Below, piece by piece: positions 7,035 to 16,483 of a stretch of 18,152 nucleotides of DNA. Source of the stretch: DASUMP01 sp036277635 (GTDB lineage Bacteria; Actinomycetota; Acidimicrobiia; IMCC26256; PALSA-610); contig DASUMP010000069.1 in NCBI GenBank assembly GCA_036277635.1, forward strand, positions 1 through 18,152, given 5' to 3'. The notes beneath the pieces are model-generated. The model did not search any database. It was not told the origin of the DNA and saw only the letters and a program-made list of their open reading frames with translations. The position numbers were made by a program, and so were the translations under genes. Every line of letters begins with the position of its first letter. The first letter of the stretch is position 1.

Positions 7035-7715
7035 TCAGGCGTCGGGGGCGCCGTCGAGCGGACGTTCGGGCAACGCCATCACGTCCGAGAAGTCGCGCGG
7101 GGCACGGTCCTGCGACCAGAACGCGTACGACTCGCGGTCGTCGGGGGTGCCCGACGCCACCGGAGCGACCGGCATCGCCGCGACGACCGGGAGGGTCGGC
7201 GCGGGAGCCGACCCGATGCCGAACACGTCGGACTCGGGGTCCGGTTCCGAGACGACCTCGGCGACGACGAGAGCGTCGTCGCGGTTCCGTCGCAGACGTG
7301 CGAGGAACCCCGGCTTCGGGGTTCCGACCCCGAGCGACGACAGCGGCCGCAACGAACGTGGCGCGGCCGGGAGCAGGTCGTCGGCGAGAGGGACCCAGTC
7401 CACACGGACCATGGGATCGGCCGCGGCCGGGACGACCGGTTCGGGCGCGTCGGGGACCTCGACGACCGGGGTCTCGACGACCGGGGTCTCGACGACCGGG
7501 GTCTCGACGACCGGGGTCTCGACGACCGGGGTCTCGACCACCGGACTCGGTGGCGCGACGGCGTGCGCGGGCGGGGGCGTCACCGACTCGATCGGCTGCA
7601 ACGGCGGCAGCGGGTTCGAGGCGGGCACACCGGAGAAGCCGAGCGGGGCGCTCGGCGCAGGCCGGGCGTCGTCGCTCGAAGTGGCGTCGTCAGGGTTCGT
7701 CGCGGGAAGCATCAC
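7035..7715 (-). CDS. Proline-rich low-complexity protein with PVVET repeats
   Basis: I do not recognise this protein of about 226 aa. It is rich in Pro, Ala, Val and Asp and probably disordered. Residues 58-82 are five perfect PVVET units, followed by one PVVEV, encoded by a 15-bp tandem repeat. A more ordered basic patch occurs at about 137-146 (F-L-A-R-L-R-R-N-R), and a tail with F-W-S-Q-D at 199-203. There is no signal peptide or membrane segment. It lies 76 nt after the topoisomerase A gene on the same strand. The start is uncertain: GTG at 7715 and ATG at 7712 adjoin, and GAGG is too close to either. The low complexity lowers certainty, but minus-strand coding has no stop and fits the gene order. 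Confidence 0.55.
   Translation of the reverse strand: MMLPATNPDDATSSDDARPAPSAPLGFSGVPASNPLPPLQPIESVTPPPAHAVAPPSPVVETPVVETPVVETPVVETPVVETPVVEVPDAPEPVVPAAADPMVRVDWVPLADDLLPAAPRSLRPLSSLGVGTPKPGFLARLRRNRDDALVVAEVVSEPDPESDVFGIGSAPAPTLPVVAAMPVAPVASGTPDDRESYAFWSQDRAPRDFSDVMALPERPLDGAPDA
7456..7545. repeat. 15-bp tandem repeat (minisatellite), six units
   Basis: Units of gtctcgacgaccggg are exact at 7471-7530 (four copies) and flanked by one variant on each side, each with two changes. The unit length is a multiple of three, so copy-number change keeps the reading frame and alters the number of PVVET motifs in the encoded protein. Confidence 0.9.
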
Positions 7716-7791
7716 CTCAATGCATCGGCCGCAGCGCCCCTCGTGTTGAGGGCTCGCACCGATTTCGGCCGATGGTCCCGCTCCGGGCGCC

Positions 7792-10206
<2,415 letters not shown>

Positions 10207-10232
10207 CGGGGTGCTCCGGTGCGGGTCGGGTG

Positions 10233-12227
10233 TCAGATGTCGAGGAAGCGGACGTCTTTGGCGTTCTGCTGGATGAACGTCTTTCGAGCGTCGACGTCGT
10301 CACCCATCAGCACCGACAGCACGTCGTCGGCGATCGCGGCCTGATCGACGTCGATCTGGACGAGGCTGCGCGTCGCGGGATCCATCGTCGTCTCGCGCAG
10401 CTCGGGCGCGTCCATCTCGCCGAGCCCCTTGAAGCGCGCGAACGCGAGGTCGCGCCCCCGGTGCTGCTCCATGAGCGCGTGCCGCGCAGCGTCGTCGGCG
10501 ATGTACTGCTTCTTGCCGCCGAGCTCCACCGAGTACAGCGGCGGCTGCGCGACGTAGAGCCTCCCGGCCTCCACCAGCGGCTTCATCTGCCGGTAGAAGA
10601 ACGTGATCAGGAGCGTGCGGATGTGTCCTCCGTCGACGTCGGCATCGGAGAGGATGATCACCTTGCCGTAGCGGCACTTCTCGACGTCGAAGTCGGAGCC
10701 CAGACCTCCGCCGATCGCGGCGACGAGCGCCTGGATCTCGGCGTTCGCGACGATCTTGTCCATCGACGCGCGCTCGACGTTGAGGATCTTGCCGCGCAAC
10801 GGCAGGATCGCCTGCGTGCGGGGATCACGCGCGTCGCGGGCCGAGCCTCCCGCCGAGTTGCCCTCGACGATGAACAGCTCGGTCTCGTCGACGCGCCGCG
10901 ACGAGCAGTCGGCGAGCTTGTCGGGCATCCCCACGCCGTCGAGCGCCGACTTGCGGCGCGTGAGCTCGCGAGCCTGCTTCGCCGCGCTGCGCGCCTTGGC
11001 CGCCGTCGCCGCCTTCGTGACGATCGCCTTCGCGGGGTTCGGGTGCTCCTCGAGCCACCGACCGAAGTGCTCGTTGGTCGTGCGCTCCACGAGCGAGCGG
11101 ATCTCGGTGTTGCCGAGCTTGGCCTTCGTCTGGCCCTCGAACTGCGGGTCGACGAGGCGCACGGAGACGATCGCGGTGAGTCCCTCACGCACGTCGTCGC
11201 CCTGGAACGTGGCGTCACGACCCTTCAACAGGTTGCGCGCCTTCGCATAGCGGTTGATCGCCTGCGTGAGCGCGCGCTTGAAGCCCTCGGCGTGCATCCC
11301 GCCTTCGGTGGTGCTGATGCCGTTCGCGAAGGAGTGGAGCCCTTCGTTGTAGCCGGTGTTCCACTGCCACGCGACGTCGACGTCGCCCTCGGGACCGCTC
11401 GCGCTGAACGAGCCGACTTCCTTGAACAGCGGCTCTTTCGACGCGTTGAGGTGCCGCACGAAGTCGACGATCCCGCCGTCGAAGTGGAACGACTGCTCGT
11501 GCCGGTGGCCGGGTCGCTCGTCGACGAAGTCGATCGTGAGGCCGCGGTGCAAGAACGCCATCACCTGCAAGCGCTCCATCACGGTCGAGGCGCGGAACTC
11601 GATCTCCTCGAACACGTCGGGGTCGGGCCAGAACGTGACGCTGGTGCCGGTGCGGCCGCGCTTCGACTTCCCCGCGGCGCGCAGCGGACCCTGCGCCACT
11701 CCGGGCGCCACGACGCCCCGACGGGTGACCGCGGCGTACTCCTGGCGCCACGTGGTGCCACCGCGGTCGACCTCGAGCACGAGGCGCCGCGACAGCGCGT
11801 TCACCACCGACACGCCGACGCCGTGGAGGCCGCCGGAGACCTTGTAGCCGCCGCCGCCGAACTTGCCGCCCGCGTGCAGCGTGGTCATCACGACCTCGGC
11901 CGCCGACTTCCCCTTGTACTGCGGGTGGTCGTCGACGGGGATGCCCCGCCCGTCGTCGGTGACGCGACAGCCCCCGTCGGCGAGGAGGGTCACCACGATC
12001 CGGCTGCAGTGGCCGGCCATCGCCTCGTCGACCGCGTTGTCGACCACCTCCCACACGAGGTGATGGAGCCCGGTCGGCCCGGTCGACCCGATGTACATGC
12101 CCGGGCGCTTGCGCACCGGGTCGAGCCCCTCGAGCACCTGGATCTGCTCGGCCGAGTACGCCCCGGCGTCGCGTCGAGCCGCGGCGGTTCCTCGTGGGCG
12201 GGCGGTGCCGGTCGGCTTCGTTGCCAT
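10233..12227 (-). CDS. gyrB/parE: Type IIA DNA topoisomerase subunit B (GyrB/ParE)
   Basis: A 664-aa ATPase subunit. The GHKL domain shows E60 and N64 (WEVVDNAVDEA), DDGRGIP (91-97) and the ATP-lid GGLHGVGVSVVNALS (132-146). The transducer carries the QTK loop (K369). The TOPRIM domain has E455 in VEGNSAGGSA, LPLRGKILN (476-483) and DADVDGG (528-534). The C-terminus, ending NAKDVRFLDI, is standard. Asn457 replaces the near-invariant Asp of EGDSAGG, the position linked to quinolone resistance in E. coli and mycobacterial GyrB. Overall the sequence resembles actinobacterial GyrB closely, yet its partner lacks a canonical GyrA box and the locus has no origin genes. ATG at 12227 follows a candidate leaderless-type -10. 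Confidence 0.94.
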   Translation of the reverse strand: MATKPTGTARPRGTAAARRDAGAYSAEQIQVLEGLDPVRKRPGMYIGSTGPTGLHHLVWEVVDNAVDEAMAGHCSRIVVTLLADGGCRVTDDGRGIPVDDHPQYKGKSAAEVVMTTLHAGGKFGGGGYKVSGGLHGVGVSVVNALSRRLVLEVDRGGTTWRQEYAAVTRRGVVAPGVAQGPLRAAGKSKRGRTGTSVTFWPDPDVFEEIEFRASTVMERLQVMAFLHRGLTIDFVDERPGHRHEQSFHFDGGIVDFVRHLNASKEPLFKEVGSFSASGPEGDVDVAWQWNTGYNEGLHSFANGISTTEGGMHAEGFKRALTQAINRYAKARNLLKGRDATFQGDDVREGLTAIVSVRLVDPQFEGQTKAKLGNTEIRSLVERTTNEHFGRWLEEHPNPAKAIVTKAATAAKARSAAKQARELTRRKSALDGVGMPDKLADCSSRRVDETELFIVEGNSAGGSARDARDPRTQAILPLRGKILNVERASMDKIVANAEIQALVAAIGGGLGSDFDVEKCRYGKVIILSDADVDGGHIRTLLITFFYRQMKPLVEAGRLYVAQPPLYSVELGGKKQYIADDAARHALMEQHRGRDLAFARFKGLGEMDAPELRETTMDPATRSLVQIDVDQAAIADDVLSVLMGDDVDARKTFIQQNAKDVRFLDI

Positions 12228-12235
12228 GGCCCCCG

Positions 12236-12241
12236 ACGATA
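12236..12241 (-). promoter_or_regulatory. Candidate -10 element of the topoisomerase operon
   Basis: TATCGT (TANNNT class) ends 8 nt before the ATG at 12227, the spacing expected if the transcript starts at or next to the start codon. No clear -35 is seen, as is usual for actinobacterial promoters. Confidence 0.35.
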
Positions 12242-12278
12242 GGGGCGCACTTGCTCGGGTTCGTGGTTCTGGCCGCGC

Positions 12279-14024
12279 TCAGCGCTCGGCGCGCTCCTCG
12301 TCGGACGGCGACGGCAGTGCACCTGCCGGCTCGACGAGGTCGTCGTGCGACGGGCTGACCGGATCCGACGCGAGCATCACACGATTGCGTCCCGCAGCCT
12401 TGGCCGAGAGCAGGGCGTGGTCGGCGAGGTCGACGACCTCGTCGAAGCTCCTCGCCTGCACCGACGTGGCGACCCCGATGCTCACCGTCATCGGCGGCAA
12501 CGGGAGCCCGCTCGACTCGTGGGCGCGCTCCACGGCGGCGCGGATGCGTTCTGCAACCGCCTGGGCCCGCGACGCGTCGCACTCGGGGACGACGATCACG
12601 AACTCCTCCCCGCCATATCGGCAGACGAGGTCCTCGGGACGCAGCTGGGCCCGCAACGTGCGCGCGAACAGGCGGAGCGCCCGATCGCCCGCATCATGGC
12701 CGTGCGTGTCGTTCAGCTCCTTGAAGTGGTCGAGGTCGGCGAAGAGGACCGAGTAGCAACCGACGTCGTCGGTCATCGCCACGACGCGCGTGCGGAAGCT
12801 GCGCCGGTTCAGGAGTCCGGTCAGAGGATCGGTCGCCGCCTCGATCTCCGACTGCGCGAACGCTCGGAGCATGCCGAGCCGCTCCCCGACCTTCTGCGCG
12901 AGCAGCGCGACGCGATCGGCGACCTGCTCGTCGGCCGGCTGCCCGTCGGGCCCTTCGACGTGGACCACCGCGACGGCGTGGCCGGCGACGCTGATCGGCG
13001 AACACACGGCGGAACACGGTCCGCTCGGACGCCCGCGGAGGTACGGGCACGCGTCGAGCGCCTCGCTCGTCGCGAAGACGAGGGGAGTGCCCCGGCGCGC
13101 CGCGACGCACTGATCGGGTGCACCGACCTCGCAGGCGGGGTCGCTCGCATCTACGAGCGATCGGAAGAACGCGTTGCTCGATTCGGTGACGAGCACCTCG
13201 CCGCGGTGGTCGGGCGCCGCGACGGAAAGGGCGTGCTGGACGAGCTCGTACACCGCGCGCTCCTCGGTCGCCATCTCGAGGGCGCGCTGCACCGTGGCTT
13301 CGAACGCGTTGTGGAGCGCGACATCGCGCTGCTCGGCTTCGAGCTTCGCCACCTGACGGTCGCGCTGGCGCGAGCCCCGGAAGAACGCGGCCGTGAGCAG
13401 CACCGGGACGAGGAGGCCTCCGATCGCCAGGTAGAGGAGCTGGTGCTCGGTGTCGTCGGCGACCCGACCGATCGTCTCGAGCTCTTCGTCGACCGCCCGC
13501 TTGTACATCATCGTGATCTCGGCGAGCGCCGGATCCGGCTCGTCGTTCTCGGCGAAGTACGCGTCGAGCAGCTCGGCCATGCCGGGGTCGTCGAGCTCGG
13601 GATCGTTGAGCGCGAGCGTCGCCAACCGTTCACCCGTCGACGTGTCGTCGGCGCGACGGGTCTCGTAGCTCACGACGAGCGCGGCTTCGCCGGGGAGGTT
13701 CGGCGACGCTCTGCGGAACTGGGTCCACGCCTTGTCGAACGCCGCGTAGTGCTCGTACGCGCCGAACATGAGCGTGCCGCGGAGCTCGAGGTCCGGCGCG
13801 AGCAGCGCGCGATTGAACGTCGCTCCGGCCCGGGCGTTCTCGAGCGCCATCCGCTCGAGCTGCTCGTACGCCACGAGCGTCGTCGTGCGCGTCGACCGGC
13901 TCGCCTCGTGCAGGCGCGCCGAGCGGGCGACCGCGAAGCCGACCAGCCCCGCAACCACGACCGCGTACACGACCGCCGTGATCAGGATCTTCACCGGCGC
14001 TCTGAGATGTCGTCGTCCGTGCAT
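12279..14024 (-). CDS. Membrane-bound GAF-GGDEF diguanylate cyclase
   Basis: A protein of about 581 aa; positions are numbered from a GTG two codons upstream of the chosen ATG. TM helix 1 is at 13-34, a helical acidic extracytoplasmic sensor at about 40-195, TM2 at 198-217, a short coiled coil, a GAF-like domain at about 240-390, and a GGDEF domain at about 395-555. The active site is GGEEF (473-477) with F-A-D-L-D-H-F-K (430-437), so it should make c-di-GMP from two GTP. An inhibitory I-site RxxD (RPED, 464-467) sits five residues before GGEEF. The GAF domain carries five Cys (300, 308, 328, 339, 343), a pattern shared in part by related GAF domains. It is transcribed away from the MaoC unit. 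ATG at 14024 was preferred for the ACGGG at usable spacing. Confidence 0.9.
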   Translation of the reverse strand: MHGRRHLRAPVKILITAVVYAVVVAGLVGFAVARSARLHEASRSTRTTTLVAYEQLERMALENARAGATFNRALLAPDLELRGTLMFGAYEHYAAFDKAWTQFRRASPNLPGEAALVVSYETRRADDTSTGERLATLALNDPELDDPGMAELLDAYFAENDEPDPALAEITMMYKRAVDEELETIGRVADDTEHQLLYLAIGGLLVPVLLTAAFFRGSRQRDRQVAKLEAEQRDVALHNAFEATVQRALEMATEERAVYELVQHALSVAAPDHRGEVLVTESSNAFFRSLVDASDPACEVGAPDQCVAARRGTPLVFATSEALDACPYLRGRPSGPCSAVCSPISVAGHAVAVVHVEGPDGQPADEQVADRVALLAQKVGERLGMLRAFAQSEIEAATDPLTGLLNRRSFRTRVVAMTDDVGCYSVLFADLDHFKELNDTHGHDAGDRALRLFARTLRAQLRPEDLVCRYGGEEFVIVVPECDASRAQAVAERIRAAVERAHESSGLPLPPMTVSIGVATSVQARSFDEVVDLADHALLSAKAAGRNRVMLASDPVSPSHDDLVEPAGALPSPSDEERAER

Positions 14025-14140
14025 GGACACCCGTCTCGTGAACGTCTCCGTCCGGAGTGTCGGAGTCCCCGAGCTCGATGCTGAGGGACGAAAGTCACCT
14101 CCGCGACGATCCGCTCTCCGGATCTCAGCGCGGCCGGTGG

Positions 14141-14146
14141 TAGAAC
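14141..14146 (+). promoter_or_regulatory. Candidate -10 element of the MaoC-SDR unit
   Basis: TAGAAC lies 6 nt before the MaoC ATG, resembling the arrangement before the second SDR gene (TAGAGT, 8 nt). This suggests a leaderless transcript. No convincing -35 is present. Confidence 0.3.
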
Positions 14147-14152
14147 GCCGCC

Positions 14153-14608
14153 ATGCCGCAGACCTTCGCCTCCCCCACCGCCCTGCTCGCCGCCGCGGGC
14201 ACCGACCTCGGCGTCACCGACTGGATCGAGATCAGCCAAGAGCAGATCGACCAGTTCGCGGCCGCCACCCTCGACGACCAGTGGATCCACTGCGATGTCG
14301 AGCGGGCCGCGGCCGGACCGTTCGGCGCGACCATCGCGCACGGCTACCTCACCATGTCGTTGGCCTCCTACTTCCTCGCCCGCCTGTGCCGCGTGGAGGG
14401 GATCTCGATGGGGATCAACTACGGCGCGAACAAGGTGCGGTTCCCCGCGCCCGTCCCGGTCGGGTCGCGGCTGCGAGCCCGCGGCGAGATCGTCGAGGTC
14501 AACGAAGTGCCCGGCGGCGCGCAGGCCGTGATCCGGGTCACCATCGAGCGCGACGGCTCCGAGAAGCCAGCGGCGATCGTCGACACGGTCAGCCGATACC
14601 TCACATGA
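14153..14608 (+). CDS. MaoC-like hydratase (hot-dog fold enoyl-CoA hydratase)
   Basis: A 151-aa single hot-dog domain protein. The hydratase-2 signature is clear: F-A-A-A-T-L-D-D-Q-W-I-H-C-D (35-48) supplies the catalytic D41 and H46, followed by GPFGATIAHGYLTMSL (55-70). The strand N-Y-G-A-N-K-V-R-F-P (89-98) closes the active site. Such enzymes hydrate trans-2-enoyl-CoA esters to (R)-3-hydroxyacyl-CoA in fatty-acid, steroid or polyketide-type degradation, usually as dimers. Its stop overlaps the start of the SDR gene (ATGA), so the two are co-translated, and the SDR may oxidise the hydroxy product. The start is the ATG after a TAGAAC -10-like element; no strong ribosome site is seen. Confidence 0.9.
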   Translation: MPQTFASPTALLAAAGTDLGVTDWIEISQEQIDQFAAATLDDQWIHCDVERAAAGPFGATIAHGYLTMSLASYFLARLCRVEGISMGINYGANKVRFPAPVPVGSRLRARGEIVEVNEVPGGAQAVIRVTIERDGSEKPAAIVDTVSRYLT

Positions 14609-15399
14609 GCTCCGCGCTCGACGCGTTCCGGCTCGACGGACGCGTCGCGATCGTGACCGGCGCGGGGCGCGGCATCGGCGCGGCCACGGCGCGCGTGTTC
14701 GCGAGCGCGGGCGCCGACGTGGTGCTCGCGGCCCGCACCGAAGAACAGCTCGAAGCGGTCGCCGCCGACGTGCGCGCGGTCGGCCGGCGCGCAGTGGTCG
14801 TGCCGTGCGACGTGAACGACAACGACGCCGTCGAAGCCCTGGTCCCCCGCGCCGTCGAGGAGCTCGGCGGCGTCGACATCGTCGTCAACAACGCCGGCGG
14901 GTCGATGCCGCGGCCGTTCCTCGCGACCAGTCCCGGCTACCTCGAGCGCGCGTTCCACTTCAACGTGACGACGGCCTTCGTGCTGACGAAGGCCGCCGCG
15001 CCGTTGATGCTCGAGCGCGGCGACGGTGCGGTCGTGAACATCTCCTCCGCCATCGGGCGGCTGCGCGACCGCGGCTTCGTCGCCTACGGCACCGCGAAGG
15101 CGGCGCTCTCGCACATGACCCGCCTGCTCGCGGCCGACCTCGCCCCGAAGATCCGAGTGAACGGCATCGCGGTCGGCTCGATCGCGACGTCGGCGCTCGA
15201 GACGGTCCTCGACGACGACGCGATCCGCGACGAGATGGTGCGGCGCACGCCGCTCAAGCGGCTCGGCGAACCCGACGACATCGCGCGCTGCGCGCTCTAT
15301 CTCGCCTCCCCCGCCGCGAGCTTCGTCACCGGCAAGCTCGTCGAAGTCGACGGCGGCCTCGAAGAGCCCAACCTCGAGCTCAACCTCCCCGACCTCTGA
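14605..15399 (+). CDS. SDR family oxidoreductase (FabG-like)
   Basis: A 264-aa classical short-chain dehydrogenase. The Rossmann motif TGAGRGIG is at 18-25, NNAG at 95-98, the catalytic Asn at N120, Ser in NISS (147-148), and YGTAK with Y161 and K165. The C-terminus has the R-L-G-E-P-D-D-I-A and V-D-G-G blocks. R44 after the second strand (A-A-R-T) suggests NADP(H) preference. It probably interconverts a 3-hydroxy- and 3-oxoacyl-CoA or a hydroxysteroid. It overlaps the MaoC gene by 4 nt. The tail after V-D-G-G-L-E is Glu/Leu/Asn-rich and slightly extended. The palindromic repeat begins 9 nt after its stop. Substrate is unknown. Confidence 0.9.
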   Translation: MSSALDAFRLDGRVAIVTGAGRGIGAATARVFASAGADVVLAARTEEQLEAVAADVRAVGRRAVVVPCDVNDNDAVEALVPRAVEELGGVDIVVNNAGGSMPRPFLATSPGYLERAFHFNVTTAFVLTKAAAPLMLERGDGAVVNISSAIGRLRDRGFVAYGTAKAALSHMTRLLAADLAPKIRVNGIAVGSIATSALETVLDDDAIRDEMVRRTPLKRLGEPDDIARCALYLASPAASFVTGKLVEVDGGLEEPNLELNLPDL

Positions 15400-15408
15400 C
15401 CCCCATGT

Positions 15409-15452
15409 GTTTGGTGAGAATGCGGCGCTACGCGCCAGCATTCTCACCAAAC
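15409..15452. repeat. Palindromic repeat, copy 1 (perfect hairpin)
   Basis: The arms GTTTGGTGAGAATGC and GCATTCTCACCAAAC pair perfectly over 15 bp. An inner GGCGC/GCGCC stem follows after a single bulged A, with loop TAC. The stop codon of the minus-strand DUF559 gene is at 15428-15430, partly in that loop. Copy 2 at 16396-16439 matches 43 of 44 bases in the same orientation. The location after the SDR gene would also allow it to act as a bidirectional terminator. Confidence 0.92.
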
Positions 15453-16351
15453 TCGTGGATCGCGCGACGCACTTGATCGACGATCTCTGCGTCGGTCGAC
15501 CGCGACGTGAATCGGAGCAGGCGGTAGCCAGCCAGCACGATCTCGTTGCCGCGCGCCCGATCGTCGTCGAAGGCCGAGCGCGTCCGGTGCACGTCGTACC
15601 CGTCGACTTCGATCGCGATGCGCTGATCGGGATAGGCGAAGTCGATCCGACGACGTCGGCCGCCAATCGTGATCCGGAACTGGGGAACCGGGAGCGGCAG
15701 CCCTGCGGCGCGGATCACTTCGTACACCCGGTCCTCCAACACACTCTCGCGGTCGGCGAGTCCGGGAGTACGAGCGAGCAGCACGTCGGCGAACCGTCGC
15801 GGGCTGCGGCCGGGTGCGCGCGGCAGTCGCTCGTGCACTCTCCAGAGCCGCGAGTAGGTCGTCAACCGACGGCGGATCGCATCGTCGATCAACCGGCCGA
15901 GCTCGTCGCTCGCGAGACGGCCGGACAGGTCCGCCGCGGTCCGCTCGACCGAGTGGACAGGAACGCCACGCACGCGCGTGCGATCGAGATCGACGAGCAA
16001 TCCACTGCGGTGGCAACGGACTCCCGGAAGCCGCGGGGAGCGCTCCAGCACGGTCGTGACCTCGATCATCCCGGGCTCGGGGGCTACGAGGCCCCACAGG
16101 CCCGCTGCGCTCAAATGGGACAGGGCCGCAGTCGGACCCGCTGCCAGCACTGCAGCGAGGAGCGACTGCTCGCGCGTCGTCGGATGGCTCGTGACCGCGA
16201 AGACCCCGCGACGGACCGCCCGGAGCATCCCTGTGCGCCGTCGCCGCGCCACGGACTCCCGGGACATCCCGATCTCGAGCAGCTGACGGACCGTCACGAG
16301 ACCGTGTTGGCCGGCAGCGGTGGTGAACATGCGGACGTCCATGTCTCCCAT
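15428..16351 (-). CDS. AbiEi-like winged-helix plus DUF559 (Vsr-like) endonuclease-domain protein
   Basis: A protein of about 307 aa. Residues 5-55 match the N-terminal wHTH seen in AbiEi antitoxins (Q-H-G-L-V-T, then R-R-G-V-F-A-V). A middle region of unknown function spans about 60-195. Residues about 200-298 are a DUF559 domain of the Vsr/PD-(D/E)XK fold: E206, then R-I-D-F-A-Y-P (D237), I-E-V-D-G (E248, D250), H255, and a final L-L-R-F strand. Active-site residues appear intact, so it may cut or bind DNA. No separate toxin or antitoxin gene is adjacent. The last seven residues (F-G-E-N-A-G-A) and stop are encoded by the left repeat. The start is uncertain (ATG at 16381, 16360, 16351 or 16342); I chose 16351 because the wHTH begins right after it. 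Confidence 0.82.
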   Translation of the reverse strand: MGDMDVRMFTTAAGQHGLVTVRQLLEIGMSRESVARRRRTGMLRAVRRGVFAVTSHPTTREQSLLAAVLAAGPTAALSHLSAAGLWGLVAPEPGMIEVTTVLERSPRLPGVRCHRSGLLVDLDRTRVRGVPVHSVERTAADLSGRLASDELGRLIDDAIRRRLTTYSRLWRVHERLPRAPGRSPRRFADVLLARTPGLADRESVLEDRVYEVIRAAGLPLPVPQFRITIGGRRRRIDFAYPDQRIAIEVDGYDVHRTRSAFDDDRARGNEIVLAGYRLLRFTSRSTDAEIVDQVRRAIHEFGENAGA

Positions 16352-16395
16352 GCGGCGCATCTTCGCAACACCCTGCGACATCGAACCCACGCGGT

Positions 16396-16439
16396 GTTTG
16401 GTGAGAATGCGGCGCTACGCGCCAGCAATCTCACCAAAC
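16396..16439. repeat. Palindromic repeat, copy 2
   Basis: Identical to copy 1 except T to A at 16428, which breaks one pair in the outer stem. It lies between divergent genes (DUF559 to the left, dehydrogenase to the right), where a terminator has no obvious use. CGCGGTG occurs on both sides (16390-16396 and 16442-16448). Confidence 0.92.
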
Positions 16440-16469
16440 TGCGCGGTGATGCACCGTCGGGCGAAGTCG

Positions 16470-16475
16470 TAGAGT
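16470..16475 (+). promoter_or_regulatory. Candidate -10 element of the dehydrogenase-CYP142 unit
   Basis: TAGAGT (TANNNT class) ends 8 nt before the ATG at 16484, consistent with a leaderless transcript. The repeat copy 2 lies 30 bp further upstream. No convincing -35 is seen. Confidence 0.4.
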
Positions 16476-16483
16476 GCGCCGCC

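Larger units (their letters stand above)
15409..16439. mobile_element. Putative palindrome-flanked nuclease cassette
   Basis: A single minus-strand gene (AbiEi-like wHTH plus DUF559 nuclease) is bounded on both sides by 44-nt hairpin repeats in direct orientation. The unit separates two plus-strand lipid-catabolism transcription units and is the only opposite-strand gene there. No transposase, recombinase or whole-element target duplication is visible. Calling it mobile is inference from the bracketing repeats and the nuclease domain; two chance copies of a dispersed repeat are the alternative. Confidence 0.4.

Noticed and set aside
10230..12242. 670-codon plus-strand frame opposite the topoisomerase B gene
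   Set aside because: Same antisense artefact; composition is repetitive Arg/Asp/Leu and it covers the B-subunit gene exactly.
12345..14084. 579-codon plus-strand frame opposite the GGDEF gene
   Set aside because: Antisense shadow; the minus strand carries clear TM, GAF and GGEEF features.
15428..16351. DUF559 gene as half of a toxin-antitoxin pair
   Set aside because: The N-terminal domain resembles AbiEi antitoxins, but no AbiEii-like nucleotidyltransferase or other small partner gene is adjacent.
16396..16439. Repeat copy 2 as a simple transcription terminator
   Set aside because: It lies between divergently transcribed genes, and neither side has a T-tract. Copy 1, between convergent genes, could still terminate.
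15407..16440. Two palindromic repeats read as a CRISPR fragment
   Set aside because: The interval is 987 bp and holds a complete gene; there is no regular spacer series.
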